Assembly (NCBI GenBank): GCA_021399435.1
Contig: JAJTUP010000008.1
Coordinates: forward strand, 1,240,001 to 1,304,000
Reading direction: 5' to 3'
Length of the DNA stretch: 64,000 nucleotides
Source: Diaporthe sp. PMI_573
Taxonomy: Eukaryota > Ascomycota > Sordariomycetes > Diaporthales > Diaporthaceae
Position numbers and translations under genes: made by a program. Every line of letters starts with the position of its first letter. Within the stretch, counting starts at the first letter, position 1. Below the pieces are notes generated by a model. The model searched no databases. It was not told the origin of the DNA and worked only from the letters and a program-made list of their open reading frames with translations. This document shows, piece after piece, positions 1 through 11,918 of this stretch.

Positions 1-1
1 G

Positions 2-586
2 CACGGCTGCTCTGGCAACAGCGGTTTCAGTAGTCTAGGTAACTGCATCTGCTTCAAGGGGCAACCCGTATCTCTCGATTTGCTTTCTGAGGACAGGGCA
101 ATATGCAATACGGCCCCGGGCTATGTGTGGGGCTTCTCAAGCCATCTGGTCCGGTTGGGGCTCGCTTTCGAGGCTACCTGGATGGCCTGCTGCTTCATAT
201 GCTACCTATGGCTCTCGCTGCGGAGCGACTTTGTAAGGAAGAAGATTATGAGGAACGCGGGCGCCACGAAGTTTGCCCTGGAGATTTCTGAGGCGGTATT
301 AGAGATTGAACAGGCTGCCCCTGAGCTATCTGAGGACGCCTTAAGGGCGAGGCTGGATGGCATCAACATTGGATATCGACGACCAAATGCACCAGGGGGG
401 CATCGGGGGCTCCGTTCTCGCTTAGTCGCAGTCGAGCGCGGGGAGCGCTTGATAGACCGAACAGATCGAGGGATAAATGAAATTGAGGAGAAAATAGGTG
501 GCTGGATTGATGAGACATGGAGACGACGAAAACCTACAGACGCAGAGATATACGAGGACGTAAACTGGCGGGTTTACCAGCAGTGA
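2..586 (+). CDS. C-terminal part of an unrecognised membrane-associated protein (5' truncated by window)
   Basis: The frame is open from base 2 to a TGA at 584-586, so the start lies upstream of the window. A hydrophobic segment with core MACCFICYLWLSL lies about 60 residues into the visible part and could be a final membrane helix. It is followed by a basic stretch and then a helical, charged tail rich in Glu and Arg that ends WRVYQQ. I recognise no family. The layout (last membrane helix, then a cytosolic acidic/basic tail) is common in large fungal membrane proteins, but that is inference only. The first in-frame ATG is not usable as a start, because coding-like sequence continues upstream of it. 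Confidence 0.5.
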   Translation, partial: HGCSGNSGFSSLGNCICFKGQPVSLDLLSEDRAICNTAPGYVWGFSSHLVRLGLAFEATWMACCFICYLWLSLRSDFVRKKIMRNAGATKFALEISEAVLEIEQAAPELSEDALRARLDGINIGYRRPNAPGGHRGLRSRLVAVERGERLIDRTDRGINEIEEKIGGWIDETWRRRKPTDAEIYEDVNWRVYQQ

Positions 587-2459
587 GCTTTGAACGAGCC
601 GAGTTCATGTCAGCAGGATCTATAGTGCGTTTCCAGAGAACACTTTGTCTAGAACTTTCATCCAAATGTCTTGATTGTTATGTCTAAGGCTTCGGCCACA
701 CTGTGCTTTTTAAAACAAAAGATTAAACCCCCCCCCCCCCAGAAAAGAAAACCGTTTATTTGTCTGCCACTTTGATCTCAAAAAGGTACAGAAATCGGCT
801 TAGAGCGCGCCCTCACCAAGATACCAGCGATGTTCAACTTTCGAGGTCCAGGTGGCCCATTCATAGCTCCAAACTTGTCAGGGTCCTTCTATCGAGTCAC
901 AAGTGATAGATACACAGTGATATAAAACAAAGTCTTTCTGCCGCCTTGAAGGACTCAAAGCATGCTGAAAATGTGGACTTTACAAATCCAAATTCCGGCA
1001 AATCAATATTGGCATCCGATGATTGTTGCTGCACTAGCATATGTTCGAAAGAGATGCTGACGCTAGGAATTCTTGCTCCAGAGACAAACACAAGACTTCA
1101 CTGTCAGTTGTGTACTCTCATAAATGCTGCATGCAATTCCTCATCCGTGCATGCGCTGCTCAATCAACAACACAGCGCTCAGAAAAATGAAACGCTCTAG
1201 ACTTTTGTGCCTTTCAAAGTCTTACCATTGCTCATGTACCGCAAAATGGGAAGGACCTGTGCATAAACATGAAGGAAGGTTTGTGAAGAAGGAGCGATAC
1301 ATGTGCGATCCATTTGCAACTCAGTAACCTCCCAGCTTCCACGCTGACAATAAACAACACTGTTCCATACCTCCCGACATCCATCACTGGTATCAATCGA
1401 CTACAACTTCACATATCCATTAGTCCAGCAGCCTTCGTTATCCGCACTCGAAGCGAACATCGTCACCGTTCAAGAAAGCTTTTGAGCCCGGTAACGAGCA
1501 CTTACTCTCGACGTCCAACTCCTCAGCAAGCCACACCACAGGCTGCACCTGTGGGACCTCTAATTTTACAAACCCAACCTTCCTGACCAGGACGCATTAC
1601 CAACTCTATCACAATGGTCGGCGACAGCCGTCATTGCGATGTTTGCCTCGATGATATCCCTCTTTTATCCACGCCCCTAAAGGACAACTAAGACAAAGGA
1701 GAGGTCGCAGGAGAAGCTGATCAGCGCGCCGGAGATGGTCTTCGAAGGTTGCCTACTGACAAGGCTCTTCGAACGAACAGTGAGAGACACCGTCTTGGCG
1801 TATGCTACACCTGTCTCGACCATCATATTCACGCCATTTCTTTTATAGGGGGTAGAACAGCGTCCACAATCAGCGCTCTCTAGTGCATGTATAGATACCC
1901 TGCATTCAAAGAGTTAATTACAATGCATTCGATTATGAAACGCGACATGGGTCATTACATTCAATGCTGGGTTTACAAGCCAGATAGGTGAAAAGAGGCT
2001 GAACCAGTCGTGCCTGCATATCGTCATTCTAAGCCCTCAAACTGTTTGATCGTTAGACCATAATAGTACCTGTCCCCTTAGGTATTAACTTGCAACAGAT
2101 GAAGACGTAGGATAAGAAGCAATATTTTGAATTTCATCGGTTCTGTCGTTCATTGTTTCGTAGGGTTTCAGGCGCCCCAGCCTCTTGAACAAATGCTCAC
2201 AGACTCTATGTACCCTGAAGCCTATGAGTCTCGATAATGGTCTGTATTGTATCATGAATCTCTGTGGTATTTACATGAAATATGAATCCCCTGGCCCCCT
2301 GGCGCCGCTCCCCCCCCCCACCCGCCAATATATAAATCATTCCTCATGTATCTGGGTCTCATTAAAGCGTGAACGGAAAACGTGCCTCTTTGATCATTTT
2401 GGGGACCAGACCGGCCCGCAGCACTTGAGCAACGACATTCCACCACCAGAGAGTCAATA
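587..2459. other. Intergenic region with poly-C tract
   Basis: No convincing intact gene. A run of 13 C lies at 728-740, and a second C-rich stretch at about 2311-2321. A possible decayed short gene at 1614-1883 is listed separately. The remainder is compositionally mixed with many stops in all frames. Confidence 0.5.
1614..1883 (+). pseudogene. Possible remnant of a small Cys-rich (RING/zinc-finger-like) protein
   Basis: An ATG at 1614 opens a frame beginning MVGDSRHCDVCLDDIPLL, which has a C-x2-C pair. It is stopped by TAA at 1689-1691, but the same frame then runs on without further stops to TAG at 1881-1883 and includes a second C-x2-C and histidines (VCYTCLDHHIHAIS). The upstream sequence looks like a pyrimidine-rich fungal leader. 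One reading is a small zinc-binding protein disrupted by a stop; another is chance. No GT..AG intron obviously removes the stop. Confidence 0.2.
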
Positions 2460-3876
2460 TCACCTCCGCGACCGTCTCGACGAGCCCGTATCGGCTCTTC
2501 CCACCATGGCTAGCGACCGCAGAGACAGCGTATCATCGTGCTCCTCGCTCGGGGCCCCACGCCTGAGGTTGCGCAGGCTCTGGAGCCCAGCCCGGTCCAT
2601 GCCTGGTCTCAACCCCACCTGAGCCTCTCGCACAGGACTGCCTGCTCTTGAATGGTTCCTCGAGCGTGTTCTTGAATGCGTTCCTGATCGTGACGCAGCT
2701 CTGGCGGCACGGTGTTCTGCAGTGCGAGGCGGGTGAGCGGCGTTGCTGCTGCTTGACTGTTCCCAGTCTTCGCCGTTCTCCCTCACGCCGTCACTGGAGC
2801 TCTCCTCAGTCGCCCTTTCCACCGGGTCTGCGGCCTCAGGCTGCGCACGCTCAGGGTAAACATGCTCGGGCGGCACTTCCTCAGATGGGGCTTCCTCGGA
2901 CTGCACTTGTCCATGATGGGCATCTTCAGGATGGTCATCGACGGGATCAGCCTCTTCTGGGGCGGGCACGTCACTCTCTGGGAGGCTCTCTCCCGTCTTG
3001 ATGAGTGACACCGTGCTGTTGCCCCATCCCCTGGCCCCAGCAGCCTCGGACTCGCTCCGCTTGCGCTCGCAGTAGTCGCCCAAGGCGTCCCGCAGGATCT
3101 GCCGCATGAATGCCTTGTTCACGTTCTTGCGCACCCGATCAAAGTACTTGACGACATCACCGACGACCATGACCTGCGCTTCGTGGTCTACCTCCACAAC
3201 ATCGGCGTAGTTGGCGCGGGAGTCTTCTTTCACATTGTGCCGCCCGCTGTGCAAGTTAATGCCGACGGACGAGTACGGGAGTTGCGGATGGCGCGTGTCG
3301 TGCTGGCTGGGTGTTTGGGGGTCTGCACTGTCGCGATCTCGGTCCCGGTCTCCTGAGGCGTAGACATGTCCTTGCTGTAGGGTGTCGATGCCTGGCTTCG
3401 CGAAGCTTCTCTTGGCGCCTACGGATATTGGTCTGATGGATGTGTCAGTGAGATGAGCATTTCCGAGTAGCGAAGTGGTCACTGTACGCACACGCAGGCG
3501 CAGTGCATAGGAAAGCTGTCGGAATGCCGGAGCACGATGAATCTGGTGTACCCCAGACACTTCCACTCGTATTCAAACTCAGGGCAGTCGGCCCAGAGGA
3601 ACTCAAAGACCTATTACTGGGTCAGTTGCGCCTCGGTGTGGTGCAGGAGCCACCAGTGGCACTCACATCTCCTATCTGCAACTTTGACGCCGGGCCGATC
3701 TGGTAGCCCTTTCGGACTTCTCGAGGCACATTGCGTCAGCATCCACATCAGCTTGGCACGACGGCATGCCACTCACCTAAAGGGTGCAGGGAAGAAGACG
3801 ACCTGTCTGTCGCCTCGTCCCCGCCATACCCGGAGTCACTGCCCGCCACTGTTCGAGAATAATCGCTTTTCCCCAT
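2460..3876 (-). CDS. DUF6590 domain-containing protein
   Basis: Four-exon model: 3876-3777, 3719-3667, 3610-3492 and 3432-2460, giving 414 aa. The introns have GTGAGT or GTGCGT donors, and the first has a GCTGAC branch site. The joined protein starts MGKSDYSRTVAGSDSGYG and carries the pattern I recognise as DUF6590: VFEFLWAD, then a TRFIVLRH strand, then HCACVPISVGAKRSFAKPG, then YSSVGINLHSGRHNVKEDS and VMVVGDVVKYFDRV. The C-terminal half (about residues 245-414) is low-complexity, rich in Glu, Pro, Ser and Arg, ending with RS-type repeats. The molecular function of DUF6590 is unknown. The gene stands alone on the minus strand between two long spacers. Family call is fairly sure; exact intron 1 acceptor is the weakest junction. 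Confidence 0.75.
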
Positions 3877-6800
3877 CCCTTGCGAGATAGTTATCAAGCA
3901 AGGGGAGAAGGGGGAAAAGTGAGGGGACGATCGAGGAGGGGAGGACAGCTCCAGTCAAATACACCCACCCGGGGCATCATGATTGCCTCAAATCTGGAAC
4001 GGCCGCATGCAGGTCCCCATTCTGATGCAGTAGTCCAGACCCACAGTCAACATGCCCTGATGCAAGTGCTGCCCAAGAATCGATTTCGAGGCGGCCGACA
4101 TTCTGGCTGACAAAACATTGCGACTCGACATCCGATTTGCCCAAATCAGCATTACATCTCACCCCTCGGGCTGCAGGTTGTTACCCGGTGCACGAAGGCC
4201 TGGAATGGCATCTCCACACCGAGTCATCGCCACCAATCGCCTTGCAACTTGACCCTGAACCGTGCAGGTGAGCAGCCAACGACAATTTCCCGCGCGATTT
4301 GCGGCCATGAACCCGAGGCCATCTGGTGTCTGGCCGGTGCTTGGAATCAATGCGAAGCGCCAAAGTGGGTCTGCCTCCACGTCAGAGTCCTCCACACCGC
4401 TTTGGGACAGGAAGGAAGTTGGACTGCATATTGGGCTTCAATACAGCCCTCCTGGTCAGTTGCCAAACTCACCTTGCGAAAACAATCAGCTGGATAAACC
4501 AGCCGTCTCGTACAACACATGCATGATACAATAGCTCACGATACTTTCTGTTCACCTGATCTCCCCGTCAGACAAGCCTTGCATATCTATGCATAGCAAA
4601 TGGATGCATCTTACTCGACAGCCTCATTTCTCAGACGAGTGCAGCCACTTTCTCAGTAGTCCAAAACCTCAATGCATCAGTCAGCATGCACTTCTGCACG
4701 GTGGTGGCAATCACAATTTTCTCGTGAACCCATCCATCAGGGTTTCCGAGCAGGCAAGAACGCCTGGCTGCGCTCTGTCACTCACCAATTCCGTCTCGGT
4801 TAATTGGATTCAACTTCTGGGCACTTGGATTAATAGCAGGGGAGTAATAAAAATTCGGCGTGATAATACCAGAACATCATATACTACGTGTAGAATCTGG
4901 CATGACCCCAGTCTCGTACATCGACATCCACCCGCCACGTGCACCGGAACCAGCCGGTGTGTCATGGGTCGTCGACCTTTCTTCACTTGCGTCTAGAACA
5001 TTGAGGTGACCATGCTGTAATGAAAGGTTTATACACATTGTGGGATGACACAAATCCGTCAAAGCCACATTTCGTGTCTTCTTTGGGCCCATAATATGGA
5101 AGTCGCCACTAATCGGCTCTAGGCTGACCGTGATTCTGGGTCGCTTGACTGTTGCCGGGAGATATCAAGACGCTGTTACACAGATGATTTGCATCGCCAT
5201 CTGTTTTCATGCAGCGACCTTGAAAGATATTTTAACTAATATGCGTAACCCGACATATATGGTGACTTTGCGCAAGGACTTCCACAGTTATGCTCCATTA
5301 TCAACATGTCCATGCCTGGAACGAAATGTTATTATCCGGCACGAGGCCGGTGTATTTTTCGTCACTCCATGTACGCCTAGAGGGAGACCAAATGCATCTG
5401 GATCGCAGCCAAGTAACAGCCCTGACATATTAGAGGGACCTTCGGACTTGAAGCTTGGAGAGGTATGTTAAGCAGATCCTATAACTTATAACCATCGCTT
5501 TGCTGCACTTGACGCCCTGCCACGACGTTTCGGAAAGGTGGAGTCATGATGAATAGGTCACAAGTAATACCAGCTTGTTGTGATCAAAGACCGCGGTTCG
5601 GGGAAGGAGCCAAGGTTATACGAACAATTTGGCTAGTCGAACCCATAATACCCAGGCCGTCGGTAACGTGATGGTCAGTTGTGAGACCGAAGCGATCGTG
5701 GGGATGTTTCCACCGGGACGCTTAGACCTGCCAGCGACCCGCTGCCAAGAATTACCAAGAGCCTGGAGCTCCTGACAGAATGGTCATACTAGTAGCGACT
5801 AAATGTTCTAGCGGGCATTAGCCGGGCGGTAAAAGTAGCCCTCACGCGCTCTCAGTGCCGGCCTCTGCTACCAAGGGGAGAGACGCCGCGAACGCGAAAC
5901 ACGACTCCTGCAGCCCTGGAGGTCGCTATTTTGATCCACTCTACGATGTCTATTGTCGTACTAGCCTGTGAAGGTTCAATTTTCGTGTGGTACGCCATTT
6001 GTGTCTAGGCACGCAGTGCAATAAGTTTGTTCCCCTAACCCAGCACATGACTATTTAACTTGGAAGCGATCCGGCGATCCACTTACAAGATGGTGGCACA
6101 CAAGGGCCCAATACTAAAAAGGTGCAGTCCTGATCGCGACAACCCATCTTTGCCGCCGCTCTGTGCCGGCGGCGCTGTGTTTCTTGCGAGTTTCTGAAGT
6201 CATGAGTGGCATTGTTGCTGCCCGAAGATTCCAGGCGTCGGGCGAAGTTGTTTCAAATTACAATATCAGAAGCAGGTTGGCTGGGAGTTGGAACAACAGC
6301 AGTTGTCAAGGAGGCTTGCGTATGGATGTTTCGTGATGTAAAAGTGGACACTTCCCCAGATCATTTGTTTGAGTCTCCCCATGCGCTCGGCTCGAAAAGT
6401 GGTGCCGCCACAGTGGACATGGAGACTTTGTGGACCACTGGGGTATGTGGGTTCATCCTGTATGTCGGCTTTTGATTTCGTTATCAGATGAGTCCAACGC
6501 TGGCGCCCTAGGAGAGATCCATATCTGATCCATATAAGCCAGATGTTTCGTGGTGCCGCGCTGATCGTCGGCCAATGATGGCCACGAGTCTAGCTAGGCC
6601 TTCCGAACTCTAGTAGCCGTCTGCAGATGCAGACTTATTGACATTGATATCAAGTGGAAAGTGGACACGGCATCAAGAAACAAGCGAGCCTTGGAGAAGG
6701 GTGTCCCCTACGCTGGCCAGGCTTGACCTTCGGACCAGCCCGAGCCCTCTTTACTCGATGAGTTGCTAGTGGCTACGCTTGGTGGGCGTTGGTGCTGAAG

Positions 6801-7540
6801 ACGTTAGGCAAATGCTGCTAAATACAGGTCTGGGCTGTCTCAGAAGGATATGCTAGTCTAAACCTTCCAGCTCGCTTTTCGGTTCGGGTTGCTGTTGTTT
6901 CTGGCAAGCCGCACCCAAGAGGCTGGGAGCGAACAAAAACAGGACGTGAAGGGGGTCGGCTGAAGTGGATGAAACAACGATCCCCAACTTGGCTGTGTCT
7001 GAAAGTCTGGAGTGCCACCACACGACTTCGAGCGGGCATCTTGGCATGGCGCTTTTGGCTTGCGTTGCCGAACTTTGAGGAGCCTTGCTACTTGGCAGCA
7101 CAGCGCCAAGTTCATTGAGACACTGCACTCGGTAGAGATTCCCTCGATCTTCAGCAATCTTTGGCCACATGAGGCCAGGCCGGGCAGATTTGTTTGGTCG
7201 AGCCGGACTTGAGTAGCTGGGTATTTGTGGCTCACTAATGCCAAAGCCAGTTTGTGATGCAAGCGAGTTCGCATTGGCAAGGCATTCTCGGACGAGGCCA
7301 GCCCGATAGAAACGGCCGCCATCAGGAGAAGAAAATGTCATGCAGATCCGGCGTTGAGGGCATTCATGTATACTGTTGATACCATATTCTTGCATTCTCA
7401 AATTTTCATTTCTGTCTGTTGATCGTCCTTTTTTGCGCAATTTGGGCCCGGCCCAAGGAACAGGCTTCCGTGCACCTTAGAAAAGCCTGGCGCTCACCGA
7501 TTTTCACGACACGTTTTTTACGGGTTTATCGACGATCTTG
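3877..7540. other. Long intergenic region (3.6 kb)
   Basis: No recognisable gene. Short open frames occur (for example 5130-5471 plus strand and 6853-7395 minus strand), but they lack ATG starts in good context, family motifs or partner exons. The last 60 bases (7481-7540) are in frame with the downstream membrane-protein gene and may be coding. Confidence 0.45.
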
Positions 7541-8673
7541 ATGACCGCGAGAAACGATCTAGAAGTATACCACTCCAAGGGCTTCGCGATGGAGGAGATT
7601 AATGTGTTTGTGCGGACCGCCGCCCTGGATATGCCTCCGCCTCAAGTCCAGCCCGAGGACCTGTACGATATTCTACCAAGGCAAGGCAAGGCCCTTGCCG
7701 GAGCGACGCTCGCCACTTCTGGGAGGAGGATTACTTTGACTGCTGCGACGAGCCACTTCCCTGGGACAAGGAGACCTCAGCCGACCCCGTCTGTCGTCAG
7801 TACGCCATCATCACGGTTGACAACCTTGACGACGAGCGTACCACGAGCTGTTCCCACCACATCACTCATACCACTTGCCCCGGTGCTACCCACAACAGAG
7901 GCTGGATCTTCACCGTTGCCAACGATAGTACCAACTCTCAGTCCTGTTCCGAGTCAACCGAGCATACCAAGTCGAGTACCGAGTGAACAAGAACAGAATG
8001 GAGCACAGAGCCCATCAGCAGCCCCTGTGACGGCTACACCTGGAGGCGCTGACGCGGGTGTCATTGTTGGAGCGATACTGCTTGTATTGGGTAAGTCTGG
8101 GAGTCGCTATTTCCATGCCAACGCAACGGACTAACATCTTTCACAGTGGGAATCGCCATACTTGCCGCCGCGTTCTTCTTCATCAAGAAGAAAGTCAAGG
8201 GCGGAGACCAAACAAAGTCCACAACGGAGTCATTCGACTTTGGGCCACCCGCAAGGACCAACCCAAACCTCTCCAGGGCCGAGACGGCCGCCATGGCAGA
8301 ACTGATGCGGATTGCCTACCGGGTAGAGAATGAAGGGGATGGGCCGCGGGACGAGGCTGGTGGCGGCGTGTCCTATTATCCAGGTGTGCCTCCCAGAGAG
8401 AAGATGGGACCCAACGTCTCGGTCGTGGGGGCCACCACAACACCGTACGATGAGAGCCGGCAAACTGATAATGTCGCGCGGATGCAGTCACTAGGCAGTG
8501 AGTCCGTGGCCCAGCTCGGGCTGAGGCACCCCGTGGGACGCTGGGTGCACATACAGAGACCCGGTGCCGCTGCGGAAAGGACGAGTGCGTATAATGTACC
8601 GGACATGCCTACCGCGAATAGCTACCCTGATCGTTACTCGACGTCAGATCTTTACTCCGGTGTGGCTCGCTAG
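7541..8673 (+). CDS. Single-pass membrane protein with Cys-containing ectodomain; reading frame broken at a 5-bp repeat
   Basis: The 5' part (7541 to about 7680) is coding-like in frame 2 (MTARNDLEVYHSKGFAMEE). From about 7693 to 7975 the coding-like frame is frame 1, with C/G-rich third positions and seven cysteines (DARHFWEEDYFDCCDE, then VCRQYAIITVDN). A putative 46-nt intron (7976-8021) returns to frame 2, giving a Thr/Pro linker and a membrane helix (VIVGAILLVLVGIAILAAAF) interrupted by an intron at 8091-8146, then KKK and a cytosolic tail to TAG at 8671. The frame 2 to 1 change sits on three tandem AAGGC units (7678-7692); one unit fewer would put both parts in one frame. Frame 2 is also open across the ectodomain as a Ser/Thr/Pro-rich sequence, so an unshifted stalk protein remains possible. 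No signal peptide is visible at this ATG; an upstream exon may be missing. Confidence 0.5.
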
Positions 8674-9222
8674 CTCAGGGTGCTTGGAAAAGGGCGGAGG
8701 GAGAGAAGACGCTGATCAGCGGTCTTGTAAAGTGAACTGGGGCTGCCGCACGGTAACAGTTGACACCTGTTGATGTTGTCACGTCATGAGCGATGAGCAT
8801 TACCTATTCACGCCCAAATATTCCTAAGAGCGCAGCTCATTTGCAGCGAGAATTAACATATTACCACCAATACCTGCCATCAACACACGAACTCGATTAG
8901 ATAGCGTATGTGTACATGAATGATTATTTCAAACCGGAAATCGTCACGTTTTCAGACCAAAAACTCCGGACTTGCCAAAGGGTCTGAACGAGCCACTTGC
9001 GTAAAATCATGATAACTCGTACAACATTCTGCGGCTACTGTCCTGTTGGATCAAGATTCCCATTGATATGGTGGCGTAGCGATCAAAATGTAGGCAACCG
9101 TATCTGCCCTGCAACGGCAAGGCGTCGAATCCCACGCCAATCTAAATGCCTTTCGCTCACGCAACTAGTGCCGTGATACGGGATGTGTTTGTTTCGGCCT
9201 TCCCGCCTGGCCACTAGCTGAC
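8674..9222. other. Convergent intergenic region
   Basis: The 3' sides of the plus-strand membrane-protein gene and the minus-strand FAD oxidase gene. No gene, RNA or repeat seen. Confidence 0.5.
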
Positions 9223-10842
9223 TCACCTTGACTTCTCAGGCTCGATTGACTGAGGGTAGTAGAATAGTTCAGTCGGGTCGAGCATGTTCTTGATAAGCCT
9301 GAGGCGTTCCAAGTTTCCTCCCCAGTATAATTTCTGCGCTGTTCCACGGTCCACCTGTGAGTCGCTGTAGTTGATGTACATTCCAAAATCATCCTCCTGG
9401 AGTGTTGCAGTGGTGACCTCCACCCAGTTTCTCATGATTTCAACGCCGTCGGACGGGTACGGACTGTCATTTCCACTGAAATGATAAAACTGAATGAGGA
9501 ATAATTTGTCGCGATGTGCATAAGCCGTGGCAGTGTTTGGGACAGCCGATACTGCAGAGTTGGTGCCCCCGTGTATGTCCAGCTGCACGAACCAGCCGCC
9601 TGTAGTCAAGGGAATGGCATGGTTGTGCCAATAACGCACGAAACTAATCAGTGCCTCGTCGCGGAGGTCCTTCAGTGTAAGGCTTGTCGCGTAAAAGTTG
9701 CCGTGCTCATTGGTGCTGGGGGTTAAGGAGTTTCGTTCAGCGTAGTATTCGAGGCCTTGGATCCACGTGCCAGGCTGCGTGCTCAGAGTCCCTCTAATTT
9801 TCTCGAGCAAGGGGTTCAGGATCTCGTGTAGCTCGTGCGTACTCCCGTAGTACACACCGTCCAGGCCGTGACCTCCCGAATCGTGCATGATCACTTAAGG
9901 GTAGTCAGTGCAAGTGTCTATGAAGTATCATAATAGTTTTGAAGATAGATAGGGTAATTCGGGACACAATTATTGATTCATATACTGGATAGGGTAGTGT
10001 TGTGATATTATGCACTTACATCGCATGTTCAGATCAGCAGGCATGCCCCGAGCAAACTCGACCAAAGCCGTGACCCCATCAACCTTCTCAGCTTCCGTCT
10101 TCCACCCAAGCGACACTTTAAACGGTACCGAAACAGCAGGAGCCGGAAAAGTGGCAAGCTCATAAGAAATGACGATGGCAAAGTTGGAGCCAGCACCCCG
10201 GAGAGCCCAGAACAGATCCGGATTCTCGGCCTGAGAACAATGGACATGCCGCCCGTCCGCGAGCACGACGTCGGCCCCGACCATCCAGTCAAGAGCGAGA
10301 CCATGGCTGTGAGACGCCCATCCATACCCGCCGTGGAGGACGTGGCCGGAGAGGCCCACGGCCGGGCAGCTGCCGTGGCTGATGGCCCGCCCGCCGTTGT
10401 CGAAGAGCTTGCGGGCTACGTCCCCGAGGCGCGCGCCGGCGCCGACTGTGGCGATGTGGGTGCTTTCGTCCACGGAGATGCTGTTCATGTGGGTCAGGTC
10501 GACGACCAGGTGGTCGTTTTCTCCTCCGAGTCCTAGGGATGTGTACGAATGACCACCGCCTCGGGCACTGACCTTCAGGCCAACAGCCACACCGCAGTCG
10601 ACCGCGTTCTGGACATGCTTAACTGTTTGCGCATAGACCAGGAGGGCTGGTGTTGCTGGGACACGAAGGTTGTACGATGTAGTGCCGGTGGCCCAAGCAG
10701 GGGACTGAGGGGAGATGAAAGGGACTGAATGATCTTCAAGGTATGTGATGGCGAGTGCCGTCTTGGACTTGACAGCTGCATCGGAAGCGGATGAGTCGCT
10801 AGTGATTTCTGAACAGTTTGTGCTCTGGCCGTTTGTCGTCAT
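9223..10842 (-). CDS. BBE-like FAD-linked oxidase (glucooligosaccharide-oxidase type)
   Basis: Two exons, 10842-10020 and 9893-9223, separated by a 126-nt intron (GTAAGT donor, CTGAC branch), give 497 aa. The FAD_binding_4 fold is plain: SARGGGHSYTSLGLGG carries the His that binds the flavin 8-alpha position, and SHGSCPAVGLSGH carries the Cys used in bicovalent flavinylation of GOOX/berberine-bridge-type enzymes. ADVVLADGRHVHC and FWALRGAGSNFAIV follow. The C-terminal BBE domain ends with YINYSDSQVDRG and LYWGGNLERLRLIKN. These enzymes oxidise sugars, alcohols or alkaloid-like substrates with O2; the substrate here cannot be read. No signal peptide precedes MTTNGQSTNC, unlike secreted GOOX enzymes. 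A TATA-like element (TTTATATAGC on the minus strand, 10941-10950) lies about 100 nt upstream of the ATG. Confidence 0.88.
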
Positions 10843-11918
10843 GATTTGAGGTGTCTGTGAGGAAATGCCGGCGAAGGGGGAGGACAGCAAATATTCGGAG
10901 GCGCAGGTATGATCAAGAAGCTGCAAACAGATGCAGGGTTGCTATATAAAAGCGAACGAACGGAAAAGGCTTGTGTTGGTTTTGATGGTCTACCTGGCGT
11001 CCCGAATTATTGTCAAAATTAATCAGGCAGCAAAGGTGGTGCAAAGTTGTTTGGTCAAGTTTCACTTTAGTTCCACCCCAGCCGCAACTAATGTGAATTT
11101 TTAAAGGCGGCACCCTTCGCTATCATTTTCCAGGCTGCTCCGTTTGATATTATCGACGTTCAAGGCACACGAATTTCCGAATAATAGTACCGTGTTGACT
11201 ATAGTGATGGTAGGGAGCCACAATGCACTTGGGCTTCATCATTACATCAATAATAGCACGAAACATTGCTGTTTCTGAATTTGATGAGCCTGCTTTTTTT
11301 CTCAATGGGAAAGAAGTTTGTCAACCAAGTGTTTGGCTAAATCCAGTCAAATTCTCTTGTTGTCCTTAAGTCTACTGTGGAGGTGAACCGCTCAGTGGCA
11401 TCAAATGATGACCTCACGGGCTGCAATGCTGACTCCGATGACCACAGGCAGATATCATTCAGCACATGAAATCATTCATATGTGGTAAAGTCACTTTGAC
11501 GAAGACAGCCACCAAAATCGTACTCGAAATCATGGCAACACGGTTTCCAACCTTTGGAATGAAGCATTGCCCTTAGAAGCTACCTACTTACAACAATGCC
11601 CTGGCCAACACATGGCAGGCATTCCTTTCAGCCCGGCGGCAACACTAAATACACATACATACATACACAGACAAGCCGCCTCCCAGGCACCAGGACTCAA
11701 TGGCAATAACCATGATCCCATAACCATGTAGATACACCGATCTTCCACCATTTTGGAGATTGGATAGCCCTTCTTTTGACCCTGATGATGATCACCACAA
11801 CCCCCCACAACGCCGAAACAAGACAGCGCTCAGCACCTTCCCCGCGAACCGACGACACCTCAGTAGCAGGCGCTAGCCATGGGGACACAAGCGGAGGAAA
11901 GGGAAACAGCACCGCGTC
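10843..11918. other. Intergenic region: BBE promoter and hir1 3' flank
   Basis: Contains the TATA-like element of the FAD oxidase gene (10941-10950) and a short ACAT microsatellite around 11651-11668. No other gene seen. Confidence 0.5.

Noticed and set aside
5130..5471. Plus-strand open frame of 113 codons
   Set aside because: Starts with GTG, has no family similarity I can recognise and lies in stop-rich spacer.
6853..7395. Long minus-strand open frame (about 180 codons) upstream of the membrane-protein gene
   Set aside because: No recognisable motif, weak third-position bias, no partner exons, and an overlapping plus-strand frame looks equally good. Could be real but unsupported.
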